Part shown: positions 18,742 through 26,882 of the stretch, in pieces
Position numbering within the stretch: the stretch's first letter is position 1
Layout of the letters: each line of letters starts with the position of its first letter
Assembly: GCA_018694115.1 (NCBI GenBank)
Contig: JABHNB010000012.1
Coordinates: 62,001-126,000 of the forward strand
Reading direction: 5' to 3'
Length of the DNA: 64,000 nt
Source of the DNA: an archaeon
GTDB taxonomy: Archaea > Nanobdellota > Nanobdellia > Pacearchaeales > GW2011-AR1
Notes under the pieces: model-generated
What the model was told of the DNA's origin: nothing
Databases searched by the model: none
What the model saw: the letters and a program-made list of their open reading frames with translations, nothing else
Program-made: the position numbers and the translations under genes

Positions 18742-18857
18742 CTTTTATCCATCACCACAAAATCCCAATATTAAACGGTAAAGATTTTGTTTTATAAGCA
18801 CTATCGTGGTAGATTGATGGGTATTCTACTTCACTTAAAATAAAAATTTCTAAGAAA

Positions 18858-19367
18858 TTACTTTTTCTTCTCTTCAGCCTTCTCTTCTTTCACACTTTCT
18901 TTCTTCTCAACCTTTTCTTTCACAACATGCTGTTTAACATCCTTCTCAACTCCACCGACGATAACAATCTTTCCGCCAGCCTTTTCCATCTTCTCAATAG
19001 CCGTCTTAGTTGCTGCTTTAGCTTCGATAGTTGCTTTGAAACCATCTCCACTTCCAAGAATCTTATGCTTCTTCAAGTCGATCTTATCTCCATCTTTATT
19101 GAACATGTTTTGCTTAACATCGTAAAGATTGACCTTATCATACTTCTTAACCGCAGTTCTTCGAGAGGTAATACCTTTACTTCCGAAATATCCTCCCTTA
19201 GGATCCGATGCAATGGCAAGTTGTTTCTTATGGTCTGCTCGCTTTCCAGTTCCAGCCATACCAAAACCACCCTTACTCCCGTGTCCCTTATGACTTTGCC
19301 TGAATCCCCAACCTACAGTTCGAGCCCCTCTGATCCTACTGTTCTTTTTTCTCTTATGAGTTTTCAT
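18858..19367 (-). CDS. rpl15: ribosomal protein uL15
   Basis: A 169-residue large-subunit protein. The N-terminus is the rRNA-threading basic tail KRKKNSRIRGARTVGWGFR, followed by the Gly-rich GHGSKGGFGMAGTGKRADHKKQ. The globular C-domain ends with a Lys/Glu-rich tail of about 30 residues (EKVEKKESVKEEKAEEKKK). Its ATG overlaps the uL30 stop (TAATG at 19367). It is the last ribosomal gene of the block and is followed by 116 bases before the next gene. Confidence 0.95.
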   Translation of the reverse strand: MKTHKRKKNSRIRGARTVGWGFRQSHKGHGSKGGFGMAGTGKRADHKKQLAIASDPKGGYFGSKGITSRRTAVKKYDKVNLYDVKQNMFNKDGDKIDLKKHKILGSGDGFKATIEAKAATKTAIEKMEKAGGKIVIVGGVEKDVKQHVVKEKVEKKESVKEEKAEEKKK

Positions 19368-19714
19368 TACAACATTCTCCCAAGTAATTTACCCATATCT
19401 TTATTCCGGCCCAGGATCCCCTTAGGGGCCATTTGCTTGGAACTCTTCTTCAAACCACCAACTGGAGGATGCAAGTGGAAAACGTCGCTATCTTTCTTAC
19501 CTCGCTTTTCCTTAAGTTCTTTCTCTAATTTATCATCAATCTTTCCATAAGCAACCATGTGTTCAACTGCATTAACCATCCCCATTCGAACCTTGTCCTT
19601 TTCATCAACTAAAGTACAAGTGAATTTCTTCCGAAGCTTCAATCTATCCAAGGTTTCATTATCTTTTTTCTTATTCTTAACTTGCCCTGCGATTCTTATT
19701 ACTGCTATTGCCAT
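19367..19714 (-). CDS. rpl30: ribosomal protein uL30
   Basis: A 115-residue protein opening with AIAVIRIAGQVKNKKKDNETLDRLKLRKKF, the family's beta-strand and helix. It is shorter than many archaeal uL30 proteins (about 150) but complete. The C-terminal segment HLHPPVGGLKKSSKQ corresponds to the archaeal/eukaryotic extension. It is one base from the uS5 stop and shares TAATG with uL15, so translation is tightly coupled. Confidence 0.93.
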   Translation of the reverse strand: MAIAVIRIAGQVKNKKKDNETLDRLKLRKKFTCTLVDEKDKVRMGMVNAVEHMVAYGKIDDKLEKELKEKRGKKDSDVFHLHPPVGGLKKSSKQMAPKGILGRNKDMGKLLGRML

Positions 19715-19715
19715 T

Positions 19716-20609
19716 TTATAATCTCAAATCTCCAAGTTTAATTAAAGCTTTCATACATGCCTTTGCAGTGTTAATTGTAGTATTAACTTTTCCAAAACAT
19801 CGGCTATAAACATCTTTAATTCCTGCCGCCTTCAAAATCTTCTTTAACTCATTTCCAACTACTAATCCAGTACCCTGTGGTGCTGGCATTAATTTAACTC
19901 TAACTGAAGAACACTTCCCTTCAACTGCAAATGGAATACTATGTTCTTCATCACACGAACAGTCAAAGCTAGCACATCCTCGAGGAATCTTAACAATATT
20001 CAATTTAGCTTTCCTAATTGCTTTTTCTTTAGCAGGTAATGTTTCTGCAGCTCGACCATATCCAATCCCAATATGGCCCTTCCGGTCACCAACAACTGCC
20101 ATAACTCCAAATGTCAAAACATTTCCTTCCTTGGTCTTTTTCTGAGTCTGTCTAAATGCTCTTCTCTTTCCACCACCAAACTTACCTTTAGCCTGCCCAA
20201 CAAAAAGAGTATCCTTAGTCAAATTTGGCAATAATAGATCCACAATTTCTGGTTCCATGATTTTTAATCCTGCCTCAAAAACTTCACTAATATTCTTAAT
20301 CTTTCCAGCCCGAACAGCCTTACCTAATTCAGTTCTAGGAACCCAGTTATCTAATTTCTCCTGCGCTTCCCTAGCAAATCTTTCTTCCCTAGATTCTCTC
20401 TTGTATTCTGGTCTTCCTCTTTCATTTGCCTTAAAATTCTTATCTGCTTCCTTAGATACTTCAGCATCTTTCTTTGCTTCCTTAGCATCAACTACTTCCG
20501 CCATTTCTTTAAGGTTGTCATCATGACTAACTTCTTTTGTTTCTGGCTTTCCAGATTCTACTTTTGCTTCTTTAGTTTCCGTTGTTTCGATTTTTACTTC
20601 TTCTGCCAT
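19716..20609 (-). CDS. rps5: ribosomal protein uS5 with long charged N-terminal extension
   Basis: Small-subunit protein of 297 residues. The conserved core begins near residue 90 (NWVPRTELGKAV), has the dsRBD-like segment LTFGVMAVVGDRKGHIGIG, and ends with the second domain (LMPAPQGTGLVVG, DVYSRCFGKVNTT). Archaeal uS5 is usually about 210-240 residues. The first 90 residues here are a low-complexity Glu/Lys/Ala tract (KEAKKDAEVSKEADK). A Cys cluster FDCSCDEEH is noticeable but not a known motif. Continuous with uL18, one base apart. Confidence 0.94.
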   Translation of the reverse strand: MAEEVKIETTETKEAKVESGKPETKEVSHDDNLKEMAEVVDAKEAKKDAEVSKEADKNFKANERGRPEYKRESREERFAREAQEKLDNWVPRTELGKAVRAGKIKNISEVFEAGLKIMEPEIVDLLLPNLTKDTLFVGQAKGKFGGGKRRAFRQTQKKTKEGNVLTFGVMAVVGDRKGHIGIGYGRAAETLPAKEKAIRKAKLNIVKIPRGCASFDCSCDEEHSIPFAVEGKCSSVRVKLMPAPQGTGLVVGNELKKILKAAGIKDVYSRCFGKVNTTINTAKACMKALIKLGDLRL

Positions 20610-20610
20610 T

Positions 20611-21096
20611 TTATTTCAACTTCTCCTTTACTTTACCAATCATTGCCTTCACATCGTCCTTTAAATGTTCTCCGTTAAGTCTTTCTTCCGAAGGGAAAAC
20701 CTTTTCATCCGCACTAATTTCTAATCCTCCATCGATCAATCCCTTAACAACCGAGAATACCCTAGAACCCGATAAAGTTCTTGCCATTCCAAGGTCAATA
20801 ATGAATTTGCCCTTTTTCAGTTTCTTTGCCAATAATAGTCCAGTTAAATATCCTGCCGGGATAGATTTCAAACTTCCGCCAGCCTTTGCATCCCACCCAT
20901 TTTTCAAGAGTTCTTTTGATGTAACGCCTGCAATAACCTTATCTTGTGCCTCTGTGCTTTCAACAGCTTGGACTGTAAAATATTTGTTTGTTCTTCGTAC
21001 GACTATTCTTGGAATTCCAGATTTTAGCAAGTTTAGTCTCAACTTGTAATCCGTTTTGTTTTCTCTTCTCCTTCGTTTCATTGTTCTTAGTCCCAT
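20611..21096 (-). CDS. rpl18: ribosomal protein uL18
   Basis: A 161-residue 5S rRNA-binding protein. The start MKRRRRENKTDYKLRLNLLKSG and the segment RIVVRRTNKYFTVQAVES match archaeal uL18. The later helix KELLKNGWDAKAGGSLKSIPAGYLTGLLLAKK is also diagnostic. It lies between eL19 and uS5, its normal place. A second ATG five codons in (MKRRRREN) could be the true start. Confidence 0.94.
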   Translation of the reverse strand: MGLRTMKRRRRENKTDYKLRLNLLKSGIPRIVVRRTNKYFTVQAVESTEAQDKVIAGVTSKELLKNGWDAKAGGSLKSIPAGYLTGLLLAKKLKKGKFIIDLGMARTLSGSRVFSVVKGLIDGGLEISADEKVFPSEERLNGEHLKDDVKAMIGKVKEKLK

Positions 21097-21098
21097 GA

Positions 21099-21497
21099 TT
21101 ATTCCTCCATACTCTCCTTTAAATGTCTTTTACTTTTGAACTTTCTAGCCCGAATTTGCTTTCGAGTACCTCTGTATGTCTCCTTATCCACTTTTCCAGT
21201 CTTCAAAAGATGTTTCAAGAAAGTTCTAAGTTTTCTAGTGATTATTACATATTCCTGTTTTCTAACATTAACTTTCTTTTTCACTTTTCCAATTCCTCTT
21301 CGGTGTTTTCTTCGTACTATTTTCTTTCGGCCCTTTATTTCCTTAATCTGGATTGCTCCAGACTTGTGAAGGTCAAGGATATCCTGCCTAGTAATCGCTT
21401 CCTTAATCTCAGATAAACTTTCTTCGGAGAATAGGATCCTATTCTTTCCAACCTTCAAAACCTTAGATGCAAGAGCCCTTTTCTTTGTTAAATTCAT
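21099..21497 (-). CDS. rpl19e: ribosomal protein eL19
   Basis: A 132-residue archaeal/eukaryotic large-subunit protein, near the short end of the family. It begins NLTKKRALASKVLKVGKNRI and contains KGRKKIVRRKHRRGIGKVKKK, the basic central region. It ends with a helix rich in Lys/Arg. Its ATG overlaps the eL32 stop (ATGA at 21494-21497), within a repeated stretch that also occurs at the uS17/uL14 junction. Confidence 0.94.
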   Translation of the reverse strand: MNLTKKRALASKVLKVGKNRILFSEESLSEIKEAITRQDILDLHKSGAIQIKEIKGRKKIVRRKHRRGIGKVKKKVNVRKQEYVIITRKLRTFLKHLLKTGKVDKETYRGTRKQIRARKFKSKRHLKESMEE

Positions 21498-21536
21498 TTC
21501 TTGCCCCCTTTCTCTTGGGGTACACCGAGCGGTGCT
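21494..21536. repeat. copy 1 of a 43-base repeat at a ribosomal gene junction
   Basis: This stretch matches 25199-25241 at 40 of 43 positions, including an identical run of 24 bases (21501-21524). It encodes the C-terminal VPQEKGGKK of eL32 and the ATGA overlap with eL19. On the mRNA it can form a CCCC/GGGG stem with an eight-base loop just before the stop codon. Confidence 0.85.
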
Positions 21537-21946
21537 GACTCCCTAGTTTTAGTTTCCTTAAAATCTGCCAATTTCTTATATCGATTCAAGATCTTCAATT
21601 TCATTTCATTTGCCTTCTTGATAATTTCTTCTCGCTTCTTCTTTCCGATACTTCCAATCATAACTCCTTGACCTTTTCCAACTGTTTCCAACTGTTTCAT
21701 ATTTTCAACTCTCACAACTTCAAGTCCCCCAATCATTCCCTTGGATGCTCCATCAGCTCCCCATCCAATCTTAGGCCTCTGTTGCTGTCCCTTCCGGTTC
21801 AATCTAATCTTATTGTGTCTTCCCTTAGCAGCTCTCCACTTTCTATTCTTCTTAACAGTACTTCCTAACTTGATCTTCTTGTGCCAGTCTCGTCTAAAGA
21901 AAAGCGGTTTCTTTCTTGCGGTTTTTGTCGTTTTTTCTGCTGCCAT
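21494..21946 (-). CDS. rpl32e: ribosomal protein eL32
   Basis: A 150-residue protein with the family core FFRRDWHKKIKLG, WRAAKGRHNKIRLNRKG and PKIGWGADGASKGMIGGLEVVRVEN. The last nine residues, VPQEKGGKK, are not typical of eL32 and are shared with uS17 in this window. At the DNA level the ends of the two genes are nearly identical over 43 bases. Located between uL6 and eL19 as usual. Confidence 0.94.
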   Translation of the reverse strand: MAAEKTTKTARKKPLFFRRDWHKKIKLGSTVKKNRKWRAAKGRHNKIRLNRKGQQQRPKIGWGADGASKGMIGGLEVVRVENMKQLETVGKGQGVMIGSIGKKKREEIIKKANEMKLKILNRYKKLADFKETKTRESAPLGVPQEKGGKK

Positions 21947-21948
21947 GT

Positions 21949-22491
21949 TTAAATTTTCCTCCCTGGTTTTTCTGTAATAAATATTCCATCCTGGAAGATT
22001 CTTCGATCTCGACCAGTCAATCTCGTTGCCTTCTCCAAATTAGCTGCAGTCTGTCCTGCTGCTTCAATATCTGAGGATGTAACTGTGATCTGGCTTCCTT
22101 TTATATCTACCTTAACATTTGGCAAGACCTTAGAGGTTCTTTGGGTTGTCTCTCCTAAAAAGGATTTAATTATGATCTTATCGCCATCTGCCTTAACATT
22201 CATTGGAAAGTGCACATTCGCAACCTCAAGAGTGTAAACAAAGTCCTCACCAATCCCTTTGATCATATTGTTCAAATGCGCCCAAGTTGTTCCCATCATC
22301 TTCAATTCTCTTCGAGTAGCGTTCTTTGCTGAAAGCTTAATTTCCTTCCCAGCAATAACTAAAGAGATATTCGGTAAGTCGAATTCCCTAACTAATTCCT
22401 TGCCATTACCCTTAACTGTTACTTTTCGATCGGCCACAGATACCTCAACTCCTTCCGGAATCTCAATAACCCTTTCGACATTCTTTTTCAT
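21949..22491 (-). CDS. rpl6: ribosomal protein uL6
   Basis: A 180-residue protein with two similar beta-rich domains. It begins ERVIEIPEGVEVSVADRKVTVKGNGKEL, the first-domain signature. The second domain includes VEKD-like DIEAAGQTAANLEKATRLTGRDRRIFQDGIFI, typical of archaeal uL6. It sits near the factor-binding region of the large subunit. The ATG overlaps the uS8 stop (TAATG). Confidence 0.95.
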   Translation of the reverse strand: MKKNVERVIEIPEGVEVSVADRKVTVKGNGKELVREFDLPNISLVIAGKEIKLSAKNATRRELKMMGTTWAHLNNMIKGIGEDFVYTLEVANVHFPMNVKADGDKIIIKSFLGETTQRTSKVLPNVKVDIKGSQITVTSSDIEAAGQTAANLEKATRLTGRDRRIFQDGIFITEKPGRKI

Positions 22492-22868
22492 TAGTAGAAA
22501 TACGCAATAAGCGTTCCTCCAATTTTGTTTGTATAAGCTTCTTTTTGATCAAATAATCCCTTATTTGTTGATACAATTAATGAACCGAAGTTTCTCGAAG
22601 GTAAGAATCTTCTCAAATATTTATCAATATCTGCAACACCTACATAATATCTAGGTTTAATTGCCCGACATTCATTTAATTTTACAATTTTTACTGTAAC
22701 ACTTTTTTCTTCTTCATTAACTTCAAATTCAATGTGGCCTTTCGCCTTCATCATTTCGAATAAATTAAGTAAAACCTTAGAGTACTTCCTAATTACAAGT
22801 TCTTTCTTTTCAACTCGTCTTGCATTCATTATTTGATTCAATCCATCTGCTACTATATCTTGTGACAT
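22491..22868 (-). CDS. rps8: ribosomal protein uS8
   Basis: A 125-residue small-subunit protein that binds the central 16S domain. Start DIVADGLNQIMNARRVEKKELVIRKYSK, central NECRAIKPRYYVGVADIDKY and the ending KIGGTLIAYFY match archaeal uS8. A gap of 11 bases with a GGAGGAAC-like Shine-Dalgarno separates it from uS14. Confidence 0.95.
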   Translation of the reverse strand: MSQDIVADGLNQIMNARRVEKKELVIRKYSKVLLNLFEMMKAKGHIEFEVNEEEKSVTVKIVKLNECRAIKPRYYVGVADIDKYLRRFLPSRNFGSLIVSTNKGLFDQKEAYTNKIGGTLIAYFY

Positions 22869-22879
22869 TTTTGTTCCTC

Positions 22880-23110
22880 CTATGAATATTTCTTGAACCC
22901 TAGTTCAACTGCTAACTCTCTGAAACAGTGTCGGCATAAATTTAGATTATATTGGTGAATATGTGCCCCGTATCGTCCGCAAACTTCGCATTTCTGAGCA
23001 GCGACTCCAAATTTTCTTGGCTTCGGCTTATTGTGCTTTAGAAATTTCTTAAGCACCGCTGGCTTATTCTTCAATTGCCTAGTTATCTTTCTCCAATCAC
23101 TCGCTGTCAT
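22880..23110 (-). CDS. rps14: ribosomal protein uS14 (zinc-binding type)
   Basis: A 76-residue protein with four zinc-ligand cysteines, CEVC (41, 44) and CRHC (59, 62), and the ending [14 protein letters not shown]. Archaeal uS14 is usually 50-56 residues. The extra 25 N-terminal residues ([14 protein letters not shown]) look genuine because no closer start codon exists. The ATG lies 14 bases inside uL5, giving an overlap with the uL5 stop. Confidence 0.93.
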   Translation of the reverse strand: MTASDWRKITRQLKNKPAVLKKFLKHNKPKPRKFGVAAQKCEVCGRYGAHIHQYNLNLCRHCFRELAVELGFKKYS

Positions 23111-23669
23111 CTTCTGTCTCCGCTTGCCCTTTCTTCCGTTTCATAAGAACTGTGGTTTTAAATTTAGTTACAAGATAATCTATAATTTCCTGGCTAGTTA
23201 CTACGAGCCTTCGAGTTTTACCTCTCTTAACTTTCTTCTTCTCAACGGACTTACCGGGCCTAGTGAAAACTGCAGTGATCTCAAGACCCATAATTCCTAC
23301 TTCTCGAATATATTCCATCCCCGGAATTTCGATATACTCATGGATTCCAAACGATAAGAAATTATTTTGAATTTGTTTTTCCTTTAGTGTATTGTCAATC
23401 GCAGGCAATAATTTCTTTAACATTTCTAATGCATCTGCCCCCCGAAGAGTAACCTTTGTTCCAACTTCCATTCCAGGCCTAACGCTCCACGTCGGAATTC
23501 TTTTTGTAGCCTTGACTCTTACCGGACTCTTACCACTCAATTTTTGTAATAGGATAAATCCCTTGTCTAACTTCTCTCCTGTTCCCCCGATATTCAGGAT
23601 AACTTTTTCAAGCTTTACTTCTCGCATTTTATTATTATTCAATTTCGGTTTTGCCATTTCTTGTTCCAT
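23097..23669 (-). CDS. rpl5: ribosomal protein uL5
   Basis: A protein of about 190 residues that binds 5S rRNA and contacts P-site tRNA. Core segments [37 protein letters not shown] and [17 protein letters not shown] identify it. I start at the ATG at 23669, just after the eS4 stop (TAAAATGG), rather than at an ATG inside eS4. The C-terminus carries an extra Lys-rich/acidic tail ([14 protein letters not shown]). Confidence 0.94.
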   Translation of the reverse strand: MEQEMAKPKLNNNKMREVKLEKVILNIGGTGEKLDKGFILLQKLSGKSPVRVKATKRIPTWSVRPGMEVGTKVTLRGADALEMLKKLLPAIDNTLKEKQIQNNFLSFGIHEYIEIPGMEYIREVGIMGLEITAVFTRPGKSVEKKKVKRGKTRRLVVTSQEIIDYLVTKFKTTVLMKRKKGQAETEDDSE

Positions 23670-23670
23670 T

Positions 23671-24324
23671 TTATTCAATAACAAGAAGAGTCTTCAATGG
23701 TAGACTAACTTCTCCCTTCTCCAATTTAACTACAATATTCTTTCCACGAACTAATTCTTCAAATCCTTTCAACTTACCCTTCTCACCCGCATGTTTTCCA
23801 GAAATAACTTCGACATTCGCACCTTCCTTCAATGGCAAGATTTTTGAAATTTTGTTTGCTTTAGTATCTAGAACAACAGAGTCACTAACTGAAAATTTCT
23901 CTTTCGTAATTAGATTTTGGCCATCTTCTAAATTAATTTGAACCAAATCTTTTCCAAGAGTTGTTTTCCCAGAGATCTTAACAACTTTCTTTCCGGCATC
24001 GCTAGCAGAAATTTCCTTCAAACTGAACTTTCTATTTACAATCTCTAATCTATAATTCAATTTTGCTTTGTCTAAACTCAGAACATCAAAAACCTGAACT
24101 GGGAAATTTTCATCTTTCCTAACTTTGTTATTAACCTTCACATCTCCATTCAATGTCATAAATCTAGCTTCCTTCCGAGTTTTAGCAATCTTCAAAACGT
24201 CCCGAAGTAAGAAGAGTAAACTGATTCCCTTGGATGTTGCGTGGCTAGGCACAGCTATGAATGTAGATCCTTTTCTAGGAACTGGCCATGTTCTAGGCAT
24301 TTCACTTTTCTTTACGTGTCCCAT
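23671..24324 (-). CDS. rps4e: ribosomal protein eS4
   Basis: A 217-residue archaeal/eukaryotic small-subunit protein. An S4-like RNA-binding segment spans LRDVLKIAKTRKEARFMTLNGDVKVN. The central domain starts VRKDENFPVQVFDVLSL, and a C-terminal KOW motif reads EVISGKHAGEKGKLKGFEEL. The N-terminus MGHVKKSEMPRTWPVPRKG is typical. It lies between uL24 and uL5, its normal place. Confidence 0.95.
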   Translation of the reverse strand: MGHVKKSEMPRTWPVPRKGSTFIAVPSHATSKGISLLFLLRDVLKIAKTRKEARFMTLNGDVKVNNKVRKDENFPVQVFDVLSLDKAKLNYRLEIVNRKFSLKEISASDAGKKVVKISGKTTLGKDLVQINLEDGQNLITKEKFSVSDSVVLDTKANKISKILPLKEGANVEVISGKHAGEKGKLKGFEELVRGKNIVVKLEKGEVSLPLKTLLVIE

Positions 24325-24325
24325 T

Positions 24326-24799
24326 TTATTTTTTTGTCTCCGTTTTATTTACTTTAACTTTCTGTTTTTCCTTACCTTCCTTTACTTCTTTCTTAATCTC
24401 ATTTGTTTTGTCCTTAACCTCTTTACTCTTTGACTTCTTCATTCTTCGCGAATCTTCTAAATTTAATCCCATGATCTTAACCTTTGATGGGTGAAACCAA
24501 GTCTCTACTTTTTCTCCACCTTTCTTAGCTCGTTGAGCACCATCAACTTGAATCCGAGTATTCTTAACATCAACTTTTCCAACTTTCCCCAATTTACCAT
24601 TAAACTTTCCTCGCATAATCTTAACTTCGTCGCCAGTTCGAACTTCGATAGTCCTTCGTCCATGTTTTTCTCGAAGAGGTTTATCCAATGGTGAACCCAT
24701 TAACTTTCTCTTCAAATGGTTCGGGGCATTAGCCACATACTTTCTCTGCTTTCTTGGTTGTTTACTTGCAACCCACGATTTATTGAATTTTGATTTCAT
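24326..24799 (-). CDS. rpl24: ribosomal protein uL24 with basic C-terminal tail
   Basis: A 157-residue protein with the KOW motif RTGDEVKIMRGKFNGKLGKV and the N-terminal archaeal extension KSKFNKSWVASKQPRKQRKY. The last 40 residues are a repetitive Lys/Glu tail (KEVKDKTNEIKKEVKEGKEK) beyond the usual end near residue 120. Such tails recur on several ribosomal proteins of this genome. It helps nucleate 50S assembly near the tunnel exit. Confidence 0.94.
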   Translation of the reverse strand: MKSKFNKSWVASKQPRKQRKYVANAPNHLKRKLMGSPLDKPLREKHGRRTIEVRTGDEVKIMRGKFNGKLGKVGKVDVKNTRIQVDGAQRAKKGGEKVETWFHPSKVKIMGLNLEDSRRMKKSKSKEVKDKTNEIKKEVKEGKEKQKVKVNKTETKK

Positions 24800-24800
24800 C

Positions 24801-25202
24801 TTAATAAACTATGCTCGCGATTTTCGCGACCTCCTTCCATCTTTCCTGAACTTCTCTTGCAACTGGGCCCTTGATTTGGGTTCCTTTTGGATTCCCTTTT
24901 TCATCTTTCAATAATGCTACTGCGTTATCCATAAAACAAACTCTCTCTCCAGTCATTCTCTTCCAAGGTTTCTTCTGCCTAACAACAACTGCATCGAAAA
25001 CTTCTCCTTTCATTTTAGGGTCTCCTTTTCTAACTGAAACTTTAACCCAATCTGCAATCTTTGCATACCCTTGTCTTCCTTTCTTAGTTTTACCATGTTT
25101 AATCGAAACAATCTTTACGATTCTTGCTCCACTATTGTCTGCTGCGTCTAGCAAACTTCCAATATTCAGGCTCTTAGTTGTTCTAGCTGATACTGCTTTC
25201 AT
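24801..25202 (-). CDS. rpl14: ribosomal protein uL14
   Basis: A 133-residue beta-barrel protein at the subunit interface. LLDAADNSGARIVKIVSI, DWVKVSVRKGDPKMKGEVFDAVVVRQKK and MTGERVCFMDNAVALL are the family's conserved strands. Length is normal for archaea. Its ATG overlaps the uS17 stop (ATGA at 25199-25202), inside the repeated junction sequence shared with eL32/eL19. Confidence 0.95.
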   Translation of the reverse strand: MKAVSARTTKSLNIGSLLDAADNSGARIVKIVSIKHGKTKKGRQGYAKIADWVKVSVRKGDPKMKGEVFDAVVVRQKKPWKRMTGERVCFMDNAVALLKDEKGNPKGTQIKGPVAREVQERWKEVAKIASIVY

Positions 25203-25241
25203 TTTTTGCCCCCTTTCTCTTGGGGTACATCGAGCGATGCG
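25199..25241. repeat. copy 2 of a 43-base repeat at a ribosomal gene junction
   Basis: Matches 21494-21536 at 40 of 43 positions. It encodes the C-terminal VPQEKGGKK of uS17 and the ATGA overlap with uL14. It has the same potential CCCC/GGGG stem as copy 1. Confidence 0.85.
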
Positions 25242-25627
25242 ACATCCTTTGCTTTAATTAATTTTGAAACAACAAAGTGGATCATCTTTGAAATTGGCCT
25301 TGTCTCTGCAATCTGGATTAAATCTCCAACAGCAACATCATTTTTCATACAGTCTGGCAATCTTGCATGAAGTTTAGTTTTACGCTTTTCATATCTTTCA
25401 TATTTAGGAACCCTCAACATTCTTTCAAATTGGATTGTGACTCTTCCCGGAAGCTTCTTGATAACAACTCCATCAAAAGTTCGTCCACGCATCTTCAACT
25501 TCTTGCTACCGTGAATTGGGCAAAATTTATCGTTACAACTAACTTTGCCGACCTTGTCCGCTTTAGCGGATGTCTTCTGGACAGGAGGTACGCCCTTGGG
25601 TGCTTTTTTTACTTTTTTTGTTACCAT
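25199..25627 (-). CDS. rps17: ribosomal protein uS17
   Basis: A protein of about 142 residues. A basic N-terminal extension is followed by CNDKFCPIHGSKKLKMRGRTFDGVV, in which the CPIHG element is an archaeal uS17 hallmark. The OB-fold core follows (VTIQFERMLRVPKYERYEKRKTKLHARLP). I start at the ATG at 25627, two bases after the aIF1 stop. Earlier ATGs would run into aIF1. The terminal VPQEKGGKK is shared with eL32 and is atypical. Confidence 0.94.
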   Translation of the reverse strand: MVTKKVKKAPKGVPPVQKTSAKADKVGKVSCNDKFCPIHGSKKLKMRGRTFDGVVIKKLPGRVTIQFERMLRVPKYERYEKRKTKLHARLPDCMKNDVAVGDLIQIAETRPISKMIHFVVSKLIKAKDVASLDVPQEKGGKK

Positions 25628-25628
25628 T

Positions 25629-25928
25629 TTATTCATTAATATTTTCCCCATCAAATCCTAAGTTCACCAGGATTGGTTTGATGTGGCCTTTGTGATTTCC
25701 TTGTAATTCAATGACTTTGTTCTTAACTGTACCGCCACAAGCTCTTTTCATCTTAAGCTTTTTTGCGATATCTTTTATGTCAACGCCGTCGTCGAATCCG
25801 CTTATCATGGTATTTACTTTTCCGAATCGACGTCTTTCAGTCTTAACGTCTATTTTCTGCTGAGTCTTCGCGATCTCACCACAGACGCAAGCCTGAATAG
25901 GCAGTCCACACTTCGGGCAAATATCCAC
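25629..25928 (-). CDS. translation initiation factor aIF1 (SUI1)
   Basis: A 99-residue SUI1-domain protein that promotes start-codon selection on the small subunit. The N-terminus carries a four-Cys zinc site (C4, C7, C14, C16: CPKCGLPIQACVC), typical of archaeal aIF1. The SUI1 core follows: VNTMISGFDDGVDIKDIAKKLKMKRACGGTVKNKVIELQG. It is embedded between uL29 and uS17. Many archaea have an RNase P p29 gene here as well; it is absent in this copy. Confidence 0.93.
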   Translation of the reverse strand: MDICPKCGLPIQACVCGEIAKTQQKIDVKTERRRFGKVNTMISGFDDGVDIKDIAKKLKMKRACGGTVKNKVIELQGNHKGHIKPILVNLGFDGENINE

Positions 25929-25929
25929 T

Positions 25930-26121
25930 TTATTTGTTCTCTCCCAGTTTAGTTTGATTGTTGCCCTTTACGGGTACGCCTTGGTGTGTCATAGTTAGAA
26001 GCCGCGCAATTTCTTTTTTAATACTTTTCTTTTTGGTAGGATTCTTCAATAACTCAATCTTCAAGTCTCTTAACTTGTTTGTCATTTCTTTCTCACTTAG
26101 TTTCTTATTTTCTTTTGCCAT
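25930..26121 (-). CDS. rpl29: ribosomal protein uL29
   Basis: A 63-residue helical-hairpin protein near the tunnel exit. LSEKEMTNKLRDLKIELLKNPTKKKSIKKEIARLLT is the conserved two-helix region. Shares TAATG with the uS3 stop (26121) and is one base before aIF1. Confidence 0.92.
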   Translation of the reverse strand: MAKENKKLSEKEMTNKLRDLKIELLKNPTKKKSIKKEIARLLTMTHQGVPVKGNNQTKLGENK

Positions 26122-26882
26122 TATTTTTTATCTCCTTTTTCTTCTTTAACTTCAACTTTCTCTTCCTTAACTTCTTCTTTCTTCTTAACCGGTTTCTTCT
26201 TAGCAGTAGTTTTTCTTTTCTTCTTAACTTTCTTAACAGTCTCTTCAACTTCTTCGAAAGTTGCATTCTTTTTAACTTCATTCATGAAATCTTCGTCGAT
26301 TGTAATTTGATCGTGAACCTTAATTCCAGGAGCTAAAATAGCAACCTTAATTCCTACGATTCCTTGTTTTGTTTGAGCAACAGCTTCCGCTCGGTCGACT
26401 ACACTAGCTGCATCTCCGGTCTTTTTCAAATATCCGAATGCAAATCTCCATCTTCTAGCTCTGTCACTAGGCAATTTCCCAGATACCCTTAGTTCTGCAC
26501 CCAAAGCTCCACCATTTTTGATTCTACCTAATGCCCTATAACTTGAAGCCTTATATTTCATAGCTCCAAATCTTTCAAGAGTTAATGCAATATCATCTGC
26601 GACTAGTTGAGCGTCAAATTCTGGATGGGCAATCTCTTCGATATCAACATGGGGATTCTCCATCTTAAATTTCTTTTTCAAAACTTCTGTTAATTGAGAG
26701 ATCTTTTCCCCTTTCTTTCCGATAATCCATCCAGGCTTATGTGTCGAAACAACAATCTTCTCTCCAACAGGAGTATATTCAATTCTAACTTTTGAAATCT
26801 TTCCCTTACCAAACATTCGTTTTATGAATTGCTTAATACTATATTCTTCCTTTCTTACTCCAACGAATCTTTTTTCTTCCAT
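26121..26882 (-). CDS. rps3: ribosomal protein uS3
   Basis: A 253-residue small-subunit protein at the mRNA entry. A KH domain holds the GxxG loop in PGWIIGKKGEKISQL. The C-terminal uS3 domain contains YRALGRIKNGGALGAELRVSGKLPSDRARRWRFAFGYLKK and GIVGIKVAILAPG. The last 50 residues are a Lys/Glu-rich low-complexity tail. The overlap of its stop with uL29 is TAATG. Confidence 0.95.
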   Translation of the reverse strand: MEEKRFVGVRKEEYSIKQFIKRMFGKGKISKVRIEYTPVGEKIVVSTHKPGWIIGKKGEKISQLTEVLKKKFKMENPHVDIEEIAHPEFDAQLVADDIALTLERFGAMKYKASSYRALGRIKNGGALGAELRVSGKLPSDRARRWRFAFGYLKKTGDAASVVDRAEAVAQTKQGIVGIKVAILAPGIKVHDQITIDEDFMNEVKKNATFEEVEETVKKVKKKRKTTAKKKPVKKKEEVKEEKVEVKEEKGDKK

